Shown here one piece after another: positions 27,382 to 35,637 of a DNA stretch of 41,117 bases. The stretch is taken from the NCBI RefSeq assembly GCF_000239775.1, contig NZ_CAFI01000120.1:1-41117 (forward strand), in the 5' to 3' direction. Source of the stretch: Bradyrhizobium sp. ORS 375. GTDB lineage: Bacteria > Pseudomonadota > Alphaproteobacteria > Rhizobiales > Xanthobacteraceae. Under the pieces are notes generated by a model. It was not told where the DNA came from. It saw only the letters and a program-made list of their open reading frames with translations, and searched no databases. The position numbers and the translations under genes were made by a program. Within the stretch, counting starts at the first letter, position 1. Every line of letters starts with the position of its first letter.

Positions 27382-28055
27382 GCGATGCGGCCCGCATGCA
27401 GATGGACGTGGCGGTCGAGCATCGCGGCGAGCCGCGCGCTGTGCGTCACCATCAGGAAGCCGCAGCCTGTGCGCGCGACGAGATCGCGCGTCAGCGCCAT
27501 CACCTCGTCGGCGGTGTCCTCGTCCAGATTGCCGGTGGGCTCGTCCGCCAACAGCAGCGCAGGCTTGATCGCCAGCGCGCGACCGATCGCGACGCGCTGC
27601 TGCTGGCCGCCGGACAATTGCTCGGGATAGCGCTTGAGCAGCGGCTTCAATCCGAGCCGCTCCACCAGCTCGGTGTGCCACGACGCATCGTGCCGCCCGG
27701 CCAGCCGCGCCTGGAAGCTGAGATTGTCCTGCACCGACAGGCTCGGCACCAGGTTGAACTGCTGGAACACGAGGCCGAGCCGCTCGCGCCGGATCGCCGC
27801 TCGCCCGGAATCGTCGAGCGCGCCGACAGAAGCGCCATCGAGCAGGATGTCGCCGCCATCGGCCGCGTCCAACCCGGCAATGAGATGCAGCAGCGTGCTC
27901 TTGCCCGAGCCGGATTCGCCGGTCAGCGCCACGCGCTCGCCGGAGACCACGTTGAGATCGACACCGCGGAGGACTTTGATCGGCTCGCCGCCGGATCGGT
28001 AGGACTTGGTGAGATGACGGACGCTGAGCACGAGCATGTCTTGAGGTTGTTGCAT
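27378..28055 (-). CDS. ABC transporter ATP-binding protein (LolD/AttE-like)
   Basis: 225-residue ATPase subunit. Walker A is GESGSGKST, the Q-loop is in FQQFNLVPSLSV, the signature is LSGGQQQR, Walker B is LLLADEPTGNLD, and the H-loop is MVTHSARLA. It is closest to the LolD/MacB group, which pairs with FtsX permeases, as the next gene does. The start is ambiguous: ATG 28055, GTG 28058 and ATG 28037 are in frame, and none has a strong ribosome site. It is the first gene of a four-gene operon (ATPase, permease, AttH-like, MAPEG) and divergent from the MFS gene at 28291. Confidence 0.92.
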   Translation of the reverse strand: MQQPQDMLVLSVRHLTKSYRSGGEPIKVLRGVDLNVVSGERVALTGESGSGKSTLLHLIAGLDAADGGDILLDGASVGALDDSGRAAIRRERLGLVFQQFNLVPSLSVQDNLSFQARLAGRHDASWHTELVERLGLKPLLKRYPEQLSGGQQQRVAIGRALAIKPALLLADEPTGNLDEDTADEVMALTRDLVARTGCGFLMVTHSARLAAMLDRHVHLHAGRIA

Positions 28056-28290
28056 CACAACATATCAAGCGCCAACGCGAACATCACCTGCTCGTTCGTC
28101 AGAAAGCTCATGACGTGATGACCACTTGCTCGTGACCAGGTTGCGCGGGCTTCGTCACGCAGCCCGTGAGGGAAAAATTCTCGCGTTGCAACAACGACTT
28201 AGCGCGTTGCCTGCGGAGCCGCTTCGTGGCTAGCATGGGTGAAACGCCCGAACCACAGGGGCGGATCAGAAACAATCACGGGGAAGGACC

Positions 28291-29601
28291 ATGGCCGCGC
28301 CGACGACGCTCAAAGCCACATCCCGCGCAGGCGCGACGCCGACGCCAAAAGGCGCGTGGAAGATCACCTTCCTGCTGTTCCTGTTCATGCTGGTGAACTT
28401 CGCCGACAAGATCGTGGTCGGGCTCGCCGGCGTGCCGATCATGACTGAGCTCAATCTCAGCGCCGAGCAGTTCGGCCTGCTCGGCTCCTCCTTCTTCTTC
28501 CTGTTTTCGATCGCCGCCATCATCGTCGGCTTCATCGTCAACAAGGTGCCGACACGCTGGGTGCTGCTGGTGCTGGCACTGGTCTGGGCGGTGGCGCAAT
28601 TCCCGATGGTCGGCACGGTCGGCTTCACCACGCTGCTGATCTGCCGCGTGATCCTGGGAGCCGGCGAGGGTCCTGCGGCGTCCGTTGCCATTCACGCCGT
28701 CTACAAATGGTTTCCCGACGAGAAGCGGGCATTGCCGACGGCGATCCTGTCGCAGGGATCTGCGTTCGGTGTGATCCTCGCGGTGCCCGCGTTGAACTGG
28801 GTGATCGTGAACTACGGCTGGCACTATGCCTTCGGCGCGCTCGGCGTCGTCGGCCTGATGTGGAGTGCCGCCTGGCTGTGGCTGGGCCGGGAAGGACCGC
28901 TGGCCGAGGTGGAGACGGCCGCCTTGCGCGAACAGCGCGTGCCCTATCTGCAGCTGCTGACCAGCAGGACGTTCGTCGGCTGCGTCGCCGCCACCTTCGG
29001 CGCCTATTGGGCGCTGTCGCTCGGGTTGACCTGGTTCACGCCGTTCCTGGTCAAGGGACTAGGCTTTTCGCAACAGCAGGCGGGCTTCATCTCGATCCTG
29101 CCATGGATCTTCGGCGCCTGCGTGGTGCTGACCACGGGCTTCGTGTCACAGATGCTGATGGCCCGTGGCGTCTCCACGCGCATGGCCCGCGGCGTAGTCG
29201 GCGCGACCCCGCTGGTGATCGGCGGCGCCCTGATGGCGGCGATGCCGCATGTGGACGGCGCCTCCGCCAAGATCGCGCTGCTCGTGGTCGGATCGGGACT
29301 GTGCGGCTCGATCTACGTGGTGTGTCCGCCGATGATCGGCGAGTTCACGCCGGTGGCGCAGCGCGGCGCGGCGATGGCGATCTATGGCGCGCTCTACACG
29401 CTCGCCGGCATCGTCGCGCCGGTCGTGATGGGCAAGATGATCCAGGCCTCCGGCAGCCTGCTCGAAGGCTACATGTCCGGTTTCACCATCAATGCGGTCA
29501 TCATGGTGATCTCCGGCCTGCTCGGACTGGCCCTGCTGTGGCCGAACAGCGAACGTGCACGCCTGCAGGTGGACGCGGCTGCCGCGCCGGAGTTTGCGTG
29601 A
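28291..29601 (+). CDS. MFS transporter (organic anion/aromatic acid type)
   Basis: 436-residue major facilitator with about 12 membrane helices and a central cytosolic loop (REGPLAEVETAALREQR). The first helix LLFLFMLVNFADKIVVGLAG and RVILGAGEGPAASVA resemble the anion:cation symporter group, which takes up hexuronates, phthalate and aromatic acids. Substrate not readable. ATG 28291 follows GGGGAAGGA at good spacing. It is divergent from the ABC operon across about 235 bp. That region has repeated GCGTTGC words and a GTTGCAAC dyad but no box I recognise. The convergent neighbour is a D-aminoacylase-type hydrolase, so an acylated or amide substrate is conceivable. Confidence 0.9.
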   Translation: MAAPTTLKATSRAGATPTPKGAWKITFLLFLFMLVNFADKIVVGLAGVPIMTELNLSAEQFGLLGSSFFFLFSIAAIIVGFIVNKVPTRWVLLVLALVWAVAQFPMVGTVGFTTLLICRVILGAGEGPAASVAIHAVYKWFPDEKRALPTAILSQGSAFGVILAVPALNWVIVNYGWHYAFGALGVVGLMWSAAWLWLGREGPLAEVETAALREQRVPYLQLLTSRTFVGCVAATFGAYWALSLGLTWFTPFLVKGLGFSQQQAGFISILPWIFGACVVLTTGFVSQMLMARGVSTRMARGVVGATPLVIGGALMAAMPHVDGASAKIALLVVGSGLCGSIYVVCPPMIGEFTPVAQRGAAMAIYGALYTLAGIVAPVVMGKMIQASGSLLEGYMSGFTINAVIMVISGLLGLALLWPNSERARLQVDAAAAPEFA

Positions 29602-29690
29602 GCCGAGGTGCGCAACGCGAGCCGCCAGCACTCTGATCTTCGCAGCTCAAAGCGCGGCGATGCCCTGCCCGGATCCGCGCCACACATTCG

Positions 29691-29836
29691 GTGTCGTCCC
29701 GGCCTTGCGCCGGGACCCATAGCCACCGTCGGTCGTGGCTGGGCGAGATAGGGCGGTCATGGTGCCCCAAACAACTCCCCGGGGTTATGGGTCCCGGATC
29801 GGCGCGCGCGTGCCGCGCGCTTGTCCGGGACGACAC
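29691..29836. repeat. Palindromic intergenic repeat, family C
   Basis: GTGTCGTCCCGG at the left pairs with CCGGGACGACAC at the right. Inner hairpins include CCGGCCTTGCGCCGG and GGCGCGCGCGTGCCGCGCGC. It fills most of the 275 bp between the convergent MFS and hydrolase genes and is a second copy of the element at 23296. Confidence 0.8.
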
Positions 29837-29876
29837 TGAGGATAAGTCGCCGGCTCCGCGTAGGGCAGCGAAGACG

Positions 29877-31595
29877 TTATTGCACCCCAGCGCGTGCACC
29901 CCTGACCAGTCGCCCCGGCCGTGCGCCGGTGGCTTCGCCGTGCCGGCGCGTCACCACGCCGGAGACGATCGTCGCCTCGTAACCGTCGACGTCCTGCATC
30001 AGCCGGCGGCCGCCGACCGGCAGGTCGTAGTGCACCTTGGGCGGATGCAGGTGCAGCCGGTCGTAGTCGATGACGTTCAGATCAGCCTTGTAGCCGGGAG
30101 CAATCAGGCCGCGATCGTCGAGGCCGACGGAGAGCGCGGTCTTGCGTGACTGCGCGGCGACGACGAAGGGGATCGACAGCCTGTCGCCGCGCTTGCGGTC
30201 GCGCGTCCAGTGCGTCAGCAGGTAGGTCGGGAAGCTGGCGTCGCAGATGATGCCGCAATGCGCGCCGCCGTCGCTGAGGCCGGGCACGCTTCTGGGATCG
30301 CGCAGCATCTCGAAGGTGGCGTCGAGATTGCCGTCCGAGTAGTTGAGGAACGGCACGTAGAGCATGCCGCGTCCCTGGTCCGTCAACATCGCGTCGTAGG
30401 CCAGCTCTTCCGGCCGGCAACCTCTCGCGCGGGCCTGCGCGCCGAGCGACTGCTCCGGTGGCTGCTCGTAGTCCGGCGGATCGCCGAGCAGATACATCTT
30501 GTCGTAGTTCGGCTTGAAGAACAGCGGATCGTCGGTGACGGTGGCCTGCTCGCTCAGGATGGCCGCGCGCAACTGGGGATCGCGCATCCGCGCGACGCGT
30601 TCGTCGAGCGGCAGATGCGCAATCGCCTGGTAGCTCGGATGGGTCTGCAGCGGGTTGCGCGACAATTCCAATCCGAGCAGCAGCCCGACCGGGCGCGCCG
30701 CGATCTGCGCCGTCACCGACAGCCCGCGCGCGGCGGCCGCGTTGATCTCGGTCAGCGTCTGCCGCCAGCGCTGCGGCGCGCGGTCGTTCTGCGTGACGGA
30801 GAACGAGATCGGGCATTTCGTCTGCTCGGCGATGCGCAGCATCATCGGCAGGTCTTCGTGAATCGTGGAGATGTCGAGCACGAATTGCAGCACGCTGCGG
30901 CCGGCGCTGTGCATGGCGCGCGCGATGGTCGTGAGCTCATCCTCGCCAGCCTTGAGAGTGGGCGTGTAGTCGCCCGTCGAGGTGCGGTGGTTGAGGGTGC
31001 GCGAGGTGGAGAAGCCGAGCGCGCCGGCCTTGACCGCATCGCGCGCCAGCGCCGCCATGGCGCGGTTGTCGTCGGCGGTTGCGGGATCGCGCCGCGCGCC
31101 GCGCTCGCCCATCACATAGACGCGCAGCGCCGCATGCGGCAGCTGCGCTCCGATGTCGAGATCGAATTCGCGCTTGGCCAGCCATTCCATGTAGTCGGGA
31201 AAGCTCTCCCATTCCCAGGGAATGCCGGCCTCGAGCACCGGCTCGGGGATGTCCTCGACGCCCTCCATCAGCTGGATCAGCCGCTGATGGTCGGCGGGCC
31301 GGCACGGCGCGAAGCCAACGCCGCAATTGCCCATGATCGCCGTCGTGACGCCGTTCTGCGACGAGGGCGAGATGTCGTGGCTCCAGGTGACCTGGCCGTC
31401 GTAATGGGTGTGGACATCGACGAAGCCGGGCGTGACGAGCTTGCCGCGCGCATCGATCTCCTCGCGGCCGGAGGCGGCGATCTTGCCGACCTCGACGATG
31501 CGGCAGTCCGTGATCGCGACGTCCGCCTCATACAGCTCGCCGCCCGAACCATCGGCAACGGTCCCGCCGCGAATTACGAGATCAGGCTGCGTCAT
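29877..31595 (-). CDS. D-aminoacylase/N-acyl-D-amino-acid deacylase-type amidohydrolase
   Basis: 572-residue amidohydrolase. The N-terminal beta-sandwich begins [21 protein letters not shown] (H62, H64) supplies Zn ligands, GNCGVG contains Cys91, the bridging ligand of D-aminoacylases, and SDGGAH (Asp442) is the catalytic acid region. The C-terminus [14 protein letters not shown] is typical. Length is somewhat above the about 480-residue classic enzyme, as in many bacterial homologues. Expected reaction: hydrolysis of an N-acyl amide or related cyclic amide; the true substrate is open. ATG 31595 has GGGGAAGA about six bases upstream. It stands alone, convergent to the MFS gene. Confidence 0.88.
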   Translation of the reverse strand: MTQPDLVIRGGTVADGSGGELYEADVAITDCRIVEVGKIAASGREEIDARGKLVTPGFVDVHTHYDGQVTWSHDISPSSQNGVTTAIMGNCGVGFAPCRPADHQRLIQLMEGVEDIPEPVLEAGIPWEWESFPDYMEWLAKREFDLDIGAQLPHAALRVYVMGERGARRDPATADDNRAMAALARDAVKAGALGFSTSRTLNHRTSTGDYTPTLKAGEDELTTIARAMHSAGRSVLQFVLDISTIHEDLPMMLRIAEQTKCPISFSVTQNDRAPQRWRQTLTEINAAAARGLSVTAQIAARPVGLLLGLELSRNPLQTHPSYQAIAHLPLDERVARMRDPQLRAAILSEQATVTDDPLFFKPNYDKMYLLGDPPDYEQPPEQSLGAQARARGCRPEELAYDAMLTDQGRGMLYVPFLNYSDGNLDATFEMLRDPRSVPGLSDGGAHCGIICDASFPTYLLTHWTRDRKRGDRLSIPFVVAAQSRKTALSVGLDDRGLIAPGYKADLNVIDYDRLHLHPPKVHYDLPVGGRRLMQDVDGYEATIVSGVVTRRHGEATGARPGRLVRGARAGVQ

Positions 31596-31782
31596 GGCGT
31601 GTCTTCCCCGGATGTTGTTGTTGGGGAGATCATCGGCGGATGAGGGATGATGTCAACCTGCGAGGAAGCTGGGTGTGCCTCGAGGCCTATGCGCTGCTGA
31701 TATGAGTCAACGGCTCAGCACGAGCCATCGCTTCATAACTTTTCGGTCAGGGACTCGATCTCAATCCCCGCACACCGGTGCG

Positions 31783-31962
31783 CTCCCCTCCCCCTTGCGG
31801 GGAGGGGTTGGGGGTGGGGGTCTCCGGGCGAGGCTCGATGTGATGAGAGGCGGGATCAAATGGAGACTCAGAACGAATCAGCTTGGAGATGTGAGGTGCG
31901 CATCTGCTAATTCAGCGCCCCGTGGACCCCACCCCGACCCCTCCCCGCAAGGGGGAGGGGAG
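31783..31962. repeat. Inverted pair of 37-bp GC-rich repeats
   Basis: The left arm (31783-31820, CTCCCCTCCCCCTTGCGGGG then a G-rich tail) and the right arm (31926-31962) are almost perfect inverted copies, separated by about 105 bp. Each arm also contains a short hairpin around TTGC/GCAA. The spacer carries no gene. The pair dominates the 416-bp gene-free stretch 31596-32011. Confidence 0.8.
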
Positions 31963-32011
31963 TGCACTGCCGGCGCCGAGATAGTTGCGCCGACGACGCG
32001 GAAGCGACGAA

Positions 32012-33154
32012 CTACTTCACCAGCCTGAACCTCCCGCCCTCGACCTTGATCAGGAACGCCGATCGCTCGTCGTAGCCGTTATGATCCGTCGGGCTCATGT
32101 TGGAGAGGCCGTTGTTGAGATAGACGTCCTTGCCGCGCTCGAGCTCGTCGCGCAGCGCGGCGCGGAATTCCGGCGTGCCTGGCTTGGCCAATTTCAGCGC
32201 GCCGGGGATCGCACCCTTCAACAGTGTGACGGTGTCCCACAGATGCGCGGCGAAGATGTTGGGCTTGTCGCCGTTGGCGGCCTGATAGGCCGACACGAAC
32301 GCGTCGTTGGCGCGGCGGAACGGATCCTCGGGGGCGAGATCATCGGCGATCGAGAACGCTTCGCCGGCGAAGATCGCGCCCTCGACATTCTCCTTGCCGA
32401 GCTTGATGAACTCCTGCGTCGCCACGCCATGGGTCTGGAACACTTTTCCGGCATAGCCGCGCTCGCGCAACGCCTGTTGCGGAAGCACCGCCGGGGTACC
32501 GGCCGACGCAATGAACACTGCGTCGGGGTTGGTCGCGATCACCTTCAGCGCCTGCCCCGTCACACTGGTGTCACCGCGCGCATAGACCTCGTGAGTGGTC
32601 ACGGTGACGCCGAGCTTCGGCGCCAGCTTGCTGACCTCCTGATAGTAGCCCTCGCCATAGCCGTCAGAGACGCCGATGAAGCCGAGTGTCTTGACGCCGC
32701 TCTTGGCGATGTATTTGAGCATCGCGGCCGCCATGATGTCGTCGTTGGGCACGACCTTGAACGCCCACTTCCGCTTGTCGTCCATCGGCTGCACGATCGC
32801 GGTCGAGGCTGCGAGCGACAGCAGCGGCGTCCGGCTCTCCAGCGCGACGTCGAGCATCGGCATCGTGACCGGCGTCAGCGACGAGCCGATGATGACGTCG
32901 ACACCGTCCTGGATCACCAGGCGTCGTGCATTCTGCAGGCCCTTGACGCTGTCGGATTCGTCGTCGAGCGCGATATAGACGATCTTCTCGCCGCCCATCT
33001 CTTTCGGCAATGCAGCGACGGCCTTGATCTGCGGCTGCCCGAGCGCCGAGCCGGGGCCGGTCGCGGACACCACGATACCGACCTTGATGTCGGCCCGCGC
33101 CGGCCCGGCGAGCATCACCAAGGCCATGCCGAGCGCAGTGAGCGTAGCTCTCAT
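32012..33154 (-). CDS. ABC transporter substrate-binding protein (Liv type)
   Basis: 380-residue periplasmic binding protein. The signal peptide is MRATLTALGMALVMLAGPARA, cut before DIKVGIVVSATGPGSALG, the standard mature start of the family. ATG 33154 is chosen because GGGAGGAA lies five bases upstream; the longer open frame to 33208 lacks any support. It is divergent from the LuxR-type regulator gene, and the gapped dyad at 33256-33278 lies about 100 bp before its start, so shared control is likely. As with the other two binding proteins here, no permease or ATPase accompanies it. The neighbouring P450 suggests a hydrophobic or aromatic ligand (inference). Confidence 0.9.
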   Translation of the reverse strand: MRATLTALGMALVMLAGPARADIKVGIVVSATGPGSALGQPQIKAVAALPKEMGGEKIVYIALDDESDSVKGLQNARRLVIQDGVDVIIGSSLTPVTMPMLDVALESRTPLLSLAASTAIVQPMDDKRKWAFKVVPNDDIMAAAMLKYIAKSGVKTLGFIGVSDGYGEGYYQEVSKLAPKLGVTVTTHEVYARGDTSVTGQALKVIATNPDAVFIASAGTPAVLPQQALRERGYAGKVFQTHGVATQEFIKLGKENVEGAIFAGEAFSIADDLAPEDPFRRANDAFVSAYQAANGDKPNIFAAHLWDTVTLLKGAIPGALKLAKPGTPEFRAALRDELERGKDVYLNNGLSNMSPTDHNGYDERSAFLIKVEGGRFRLVK

Positions 33155-33255
33155 CGCGGTTCCTCCCCGTTTGAGCGTGTCCGGCACGTTGCGCGGCCTG
33201 GACTTCATTTGACCGACTTCGAGCGGCGAAGGCTAGCCCCACAGCCGCCTTGCGT

Positions 33256-33278
33256 CTGTCCCCGTGGTTGGTGACAGG
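33256..33278. promoter_or_regulatory. Gapped dyad, copy 1 (likely LuxR-family operator)
   Basis: The minus strand reads CCTGTCACC, seven bases, GGGACAG. The outer CTGTC/GACAG arms are inverted. It lies between the divergent solute-binding protein (33154) and luxR-type (33345) starts, 67 bp before the latter. All 16 half-site bases and the seven-base gap are repeated at 34163-34185. Confidence 0.6.
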
Positions 33279-33344
33279 GGGATGCTTCCAGCCGGAGTGG
33301 GTTGCTGTTAGGCTGACACAAACGAATATCAGGGGAGGACCGTC

Positions 33345-34136
33345 ATGGAGGCCAGCAGGTCCGGCGTCGATGCAGCGGGCGCCGTCAGCGCCATGGTGCT
33401 CGCCATCGGTCAGCCATCGTTTCCGACCGTTCTGATCGATACCTTGCGCGCGGTGGCCGATGTCGGCCATTGCATGGTGTTCTCCTTTGCCGACCAGCGC
33501 TCGGCGCGCTGCCTGCTCAGCACCGGCAATATCGCGATCGGGCCCGATCTCGGCAGCGCCTATTCGGAGCACTTCCACACCGCCGATCCCAACCGCGAGG
33601 TGATCTTCCGCGAGCGCGCGGGGCAGCGTCACATCCTGCTGCCGAACTTCGCGCGCCGGATGTATCCGAAGGGCTATCGCAAGCTGTTCTTCGAGGACTC
33701 CGAGATCGTCGACAAGGCCGCCACCGCGATCTGGGTCGGCGATCACTGCACTTATGTGAACTTCTATCGCACGGCCGCGCAGGGCGGCTTCACGTCCGAG
33801 CAGCGGCAGCGCATCACTGCGGTCGCCCCGATCGTGGCCGCCATCGTCGCGCGACATTGCCAGGACGAGACGGCTGTCACGGATCCGGCCGACAAGCTCG
33901 CGCTGCTGTTCGCTGCCGGCGGCCCGCTGTCAGTCCTGACAGCGCGCGAAAAGGACGTCTGTCGGCGCATCCTCGAAGGCTTCACCTCGGAGGCAATCGC
34001 CGGCGATCTCGGCATCGCGCTCAACTCCGTCTTCACCTATCGCAAGCGCGCCTATGAGAAGCTCGGCATCGCCTCGCAGAACGAGCTGTTCGCGATCGCG
34101 CTGCGGCTGATGACGGCGCCAAAGCCCCTGAACTGA
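33345..34136 (+). CDS. LuxR-type HTH transcriptional regulator
   Basis: 263-residue regulator. A GerE/LuxR helix-turn-helix occupies about 198-255 (LTAREKDVCRRILEGFTSEAIA then FTYRKRAYEKLG). The N-terminal 170 residues form an unidentified sensor domain with HFHTADPNREV and AIWVGDHCTYVNFYR. I do not see the Trp/Tyr/Asp pattern of acyl-homoserine-lactone receptors, nor a receiver domain, so it is probably a ligand-sensing LuxR solo. ATG 33345 follows GGGGAGGA. Identical gapped dyads before its own promoter and before the P450 make these its likely targets. It sits between the solute-binding protein and P450 genes. Confidence 0.88.
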   Translation: MEASRSGVDAAGAVSAMVLAIGQPSFPTVLIDTLRAVADVGHCMVFSFADQRSARCLLSTGNIAIGPDLGSAYSEHFHTADPNREVIFRERAGQRHILLPNFARRMYPKGYRKLFFEDSEIVDKAATAIWVGDHCTYVNFYRTAAQGGFTSEQRQRITAVAPIVAAIVARHCQDETAVTDPADKLALLFAAGGPLSVLTAREKDVCRRILEGFTSEAIAGDLGIALNSVFTYRKRAYEKLGIASQNELFAIALRLMTAPKPLN

Positions 34137-34162
34137 CGCCGCCGAATTGAGCGCACCCGCAG

Positions 34163-34185
34163 CCTGTCACCCATCACCGGGACAG
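34163..34185. promoter_or_regulatory. Gapped dyad, copy 2 (likely LuxR-family operator)
   Basis: CCTGTCACC, seven bases, GGGACAG on the plus strand, in the 99-bp gap between the regulator stop and the P450 start (GTG 34236), ending 50 bp before that start. The seven-base spacers of the two copies differ while both half-sites are identical, which is the pattern expected for a protein-binding site rather than a copied segment. Confidence 0.6.
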
Positions 34186-34235
34186 ACGCCGCCCGCGTGT
34201 GCAGCTAACCTGCGCCGTCTGACCGGAGGCCGAGC

Positions 34236-35414
34236 GTGAGCACCGCACCGCATTTCGACGTGGATCCCAAGACCTTCTGGGCCGATCCCTATCCGGCGCT
34301 GGCGCGGATGCGGAAGGAGGCGCCGATCGCCTTCGTGCCGCAGCTCGGCAGCACGCTGCTGTGCCGGCGCGACGACATCTTCGTGTCGGAAAAGCAGATC
34401 GACGTGTTCAGCTCGCATCAGCCGCAGGGCCTGATGAACCGGCTGATGGGCCACAACATGATGCGCAAGGACGGCGCTGATCATATGGCCGAGCGCCAGG
34501 CGATCGCGCCCGCGGTGTCGCCGCGCGCCGTCAGGGTGCATTGGCTGACGCAGTTCCAGGCCCATGCCGACCGACTGATCGACGCGCTCGATCCAGCGGC
34601 CAACGTCGATCTCGTGCGCGATTTCGCGCTGCCATTCTCGGCCGAATGCCTGAAGCTGATCACCGGCCTCACCAACATGCGCTTTCAGGACATGAACGCG
34701 TGGTCGCAGGCGATGATCGACGGCATCGCCAACTACACCGGCGATCCCCAGGTGGAGGCACGCTGCAACGCCGCCACATCAGGCATCGATGCGTCCATCG
34801 ACGACATGCTGCCGGTGCTGGAGAAGACGCCCAACCAGAGCCTGCTCGGCGTCATGCTCGCCACTCAGATGCCGATGGAGAGCATCCGCGCCAACATCAA
34901 GCTCGCGATCTCCGGCGGCCAGAACGAGCCGCGCGATGCCATCGCCGGCACGGTGTGGGCGCTGCTGACGCATCCCGAGCAGCTCGCGCTGGCCATGAAT
35001 GGCGAGGTGCGCTGGCTGCAGGTGTTCGAGGAATATGCCCGCTGGATCTCGCCGATCGGCATGTCGCCGCGGCGCATCGCCAAGCCATGGACGATCCGCG
35101 ACGTCGCGTTCGAGCCGGAGGAACGGGTGTTCCTGATGTTCGGCTCCGCCAACCGCGACGAGGCGCATTTCACCGACCCCGACCGCTTCGATATCAGCCG
35201 CGACGTGTCCAAGAGCATCGCCTTCGGCGCCGGCCCGCATTTCTGCGCCGGCGCCTGGGCCTCGCGCGCGATGATCGCCGACGTCGCCTTGCCGACGTTG
35301 TTCGCGCGGCTGCAGAACCTGCGACTTCGTCACGATGAGCCGGTGCGCATCGGCGGCTGGGCCTTCCGCGGCCTGCTCAACCTGCCGGTGGCATGGGATA
35401 GGACGCGGCACTGA
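34236..35414 (+). CDS. Cytochrome P450
   Basis: 392-residue soluble bacterial P450. The haem loop FGAGPHFCAG places the axial Cys at 337, and the K-helix ExxR is Glu266 to Arg269. The I-helix reads SGGQNEPRD (226-234) where most P450s have AGxET/DT, so the usual acid-alcohol pair for oxygen activation is replaced by Gln-Asn. The start is GTG 34236, with GGAGG six bases upstream. It is preceded by the LuxR-type regulator and a copy of the gapped dyad. No ferredoxin or reductase is adjacent. Role: oxidation of a small hydrophobic compound, possibly the one bound by the solute-binding protein at 32012; family number not assigned. Confidence 0.92.
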   Translation: MSTAPHFDVDPKTFWADPYPALARMRKEAPIAFVPQLGSTLLCRRDDIFVSEKQIDVFSSHQPQGLMNRLMGHNMMRKDGADHMAERQAIAPAVSPRAVRVHWLTQFQAHADRLIDALDPAANVDLVRDFALPFSAECLKLITGLTNMRFQDMNAWSQAMIDGIANYTGDPQVEARCNAATSGIDASIDDMLPVLEKTPNQSLLGVMLATQMPMESIRANIKLAISGGQNEPRDAIAGTVWALLTHPEQLALAMNGEVRWLQVFEEYARWISPIGMSPRRIAKPWTIRDVAFEPEERVFLMFGSANRDEAHFTDPDRFDISRDVSKSIAFGAGPHFCAGAWASRAMIADVALPTLFARLQNLRLRHDEPVRIGGWAFRGLLNLPVAWDRTRH

Positions 35415-35469
35415 CGGACGAAACGACCGTATCCAAACTCTTGCTCACATCGCCTAAATCAGTTCCCCG

Positions 35470-35579
35470 CTGTCATCGTCCGCGAAGGCGAAGGCGGACG
35501 ATCCAGTACGCCGTGACATCTCGGTTCACAATCCTCTGCCGCGGAGTACTGGATGCTCCGCCTTCGCGGAGCATGACAG
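35470..35579. repeat. Palindromic intergenic repeat, family D
   Basis: CTGTCATCGTCCGCGAAGGCG and CGCCTTCGCGGAGCATGACAG are imperfect inverted copies, with GATCCAGTAC and GTACTGGATG as inner arms. It lies between the convergent P450 and LptD genes and could terminate both. Confidence 0.8.
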
Positions 35580-35637
35580 TGGTGGAGACGGCGAGAGCGC
35601 ACCCAGAAACAGCGGCTGGTCCCTGGGGAAAGCCCGA

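Noticed and set aside
24697-27630. 977-residue open frame on the plus strand
   Set aside because: It lies antisense to the well-supported AttH and FtsX permease genes and has a Gln/Arg/His-rich composition typical of a shadow frame in GC-rich DNA, with no domain or start signal.
28048-28062. TGTTG-N5-CAACA dyad at the ABC ATPase start
   Set aside because: The arms are only five bases and overlap the start codons; there is no second copy to support it.
33345-34136. Acyl-homoserine-lactone quorum-sensing receptor
   Set aside because: The sensor half lacks the usual conserved Trp/Tyr/Asp pocket pattern and no luxI-like synthase is nearby.
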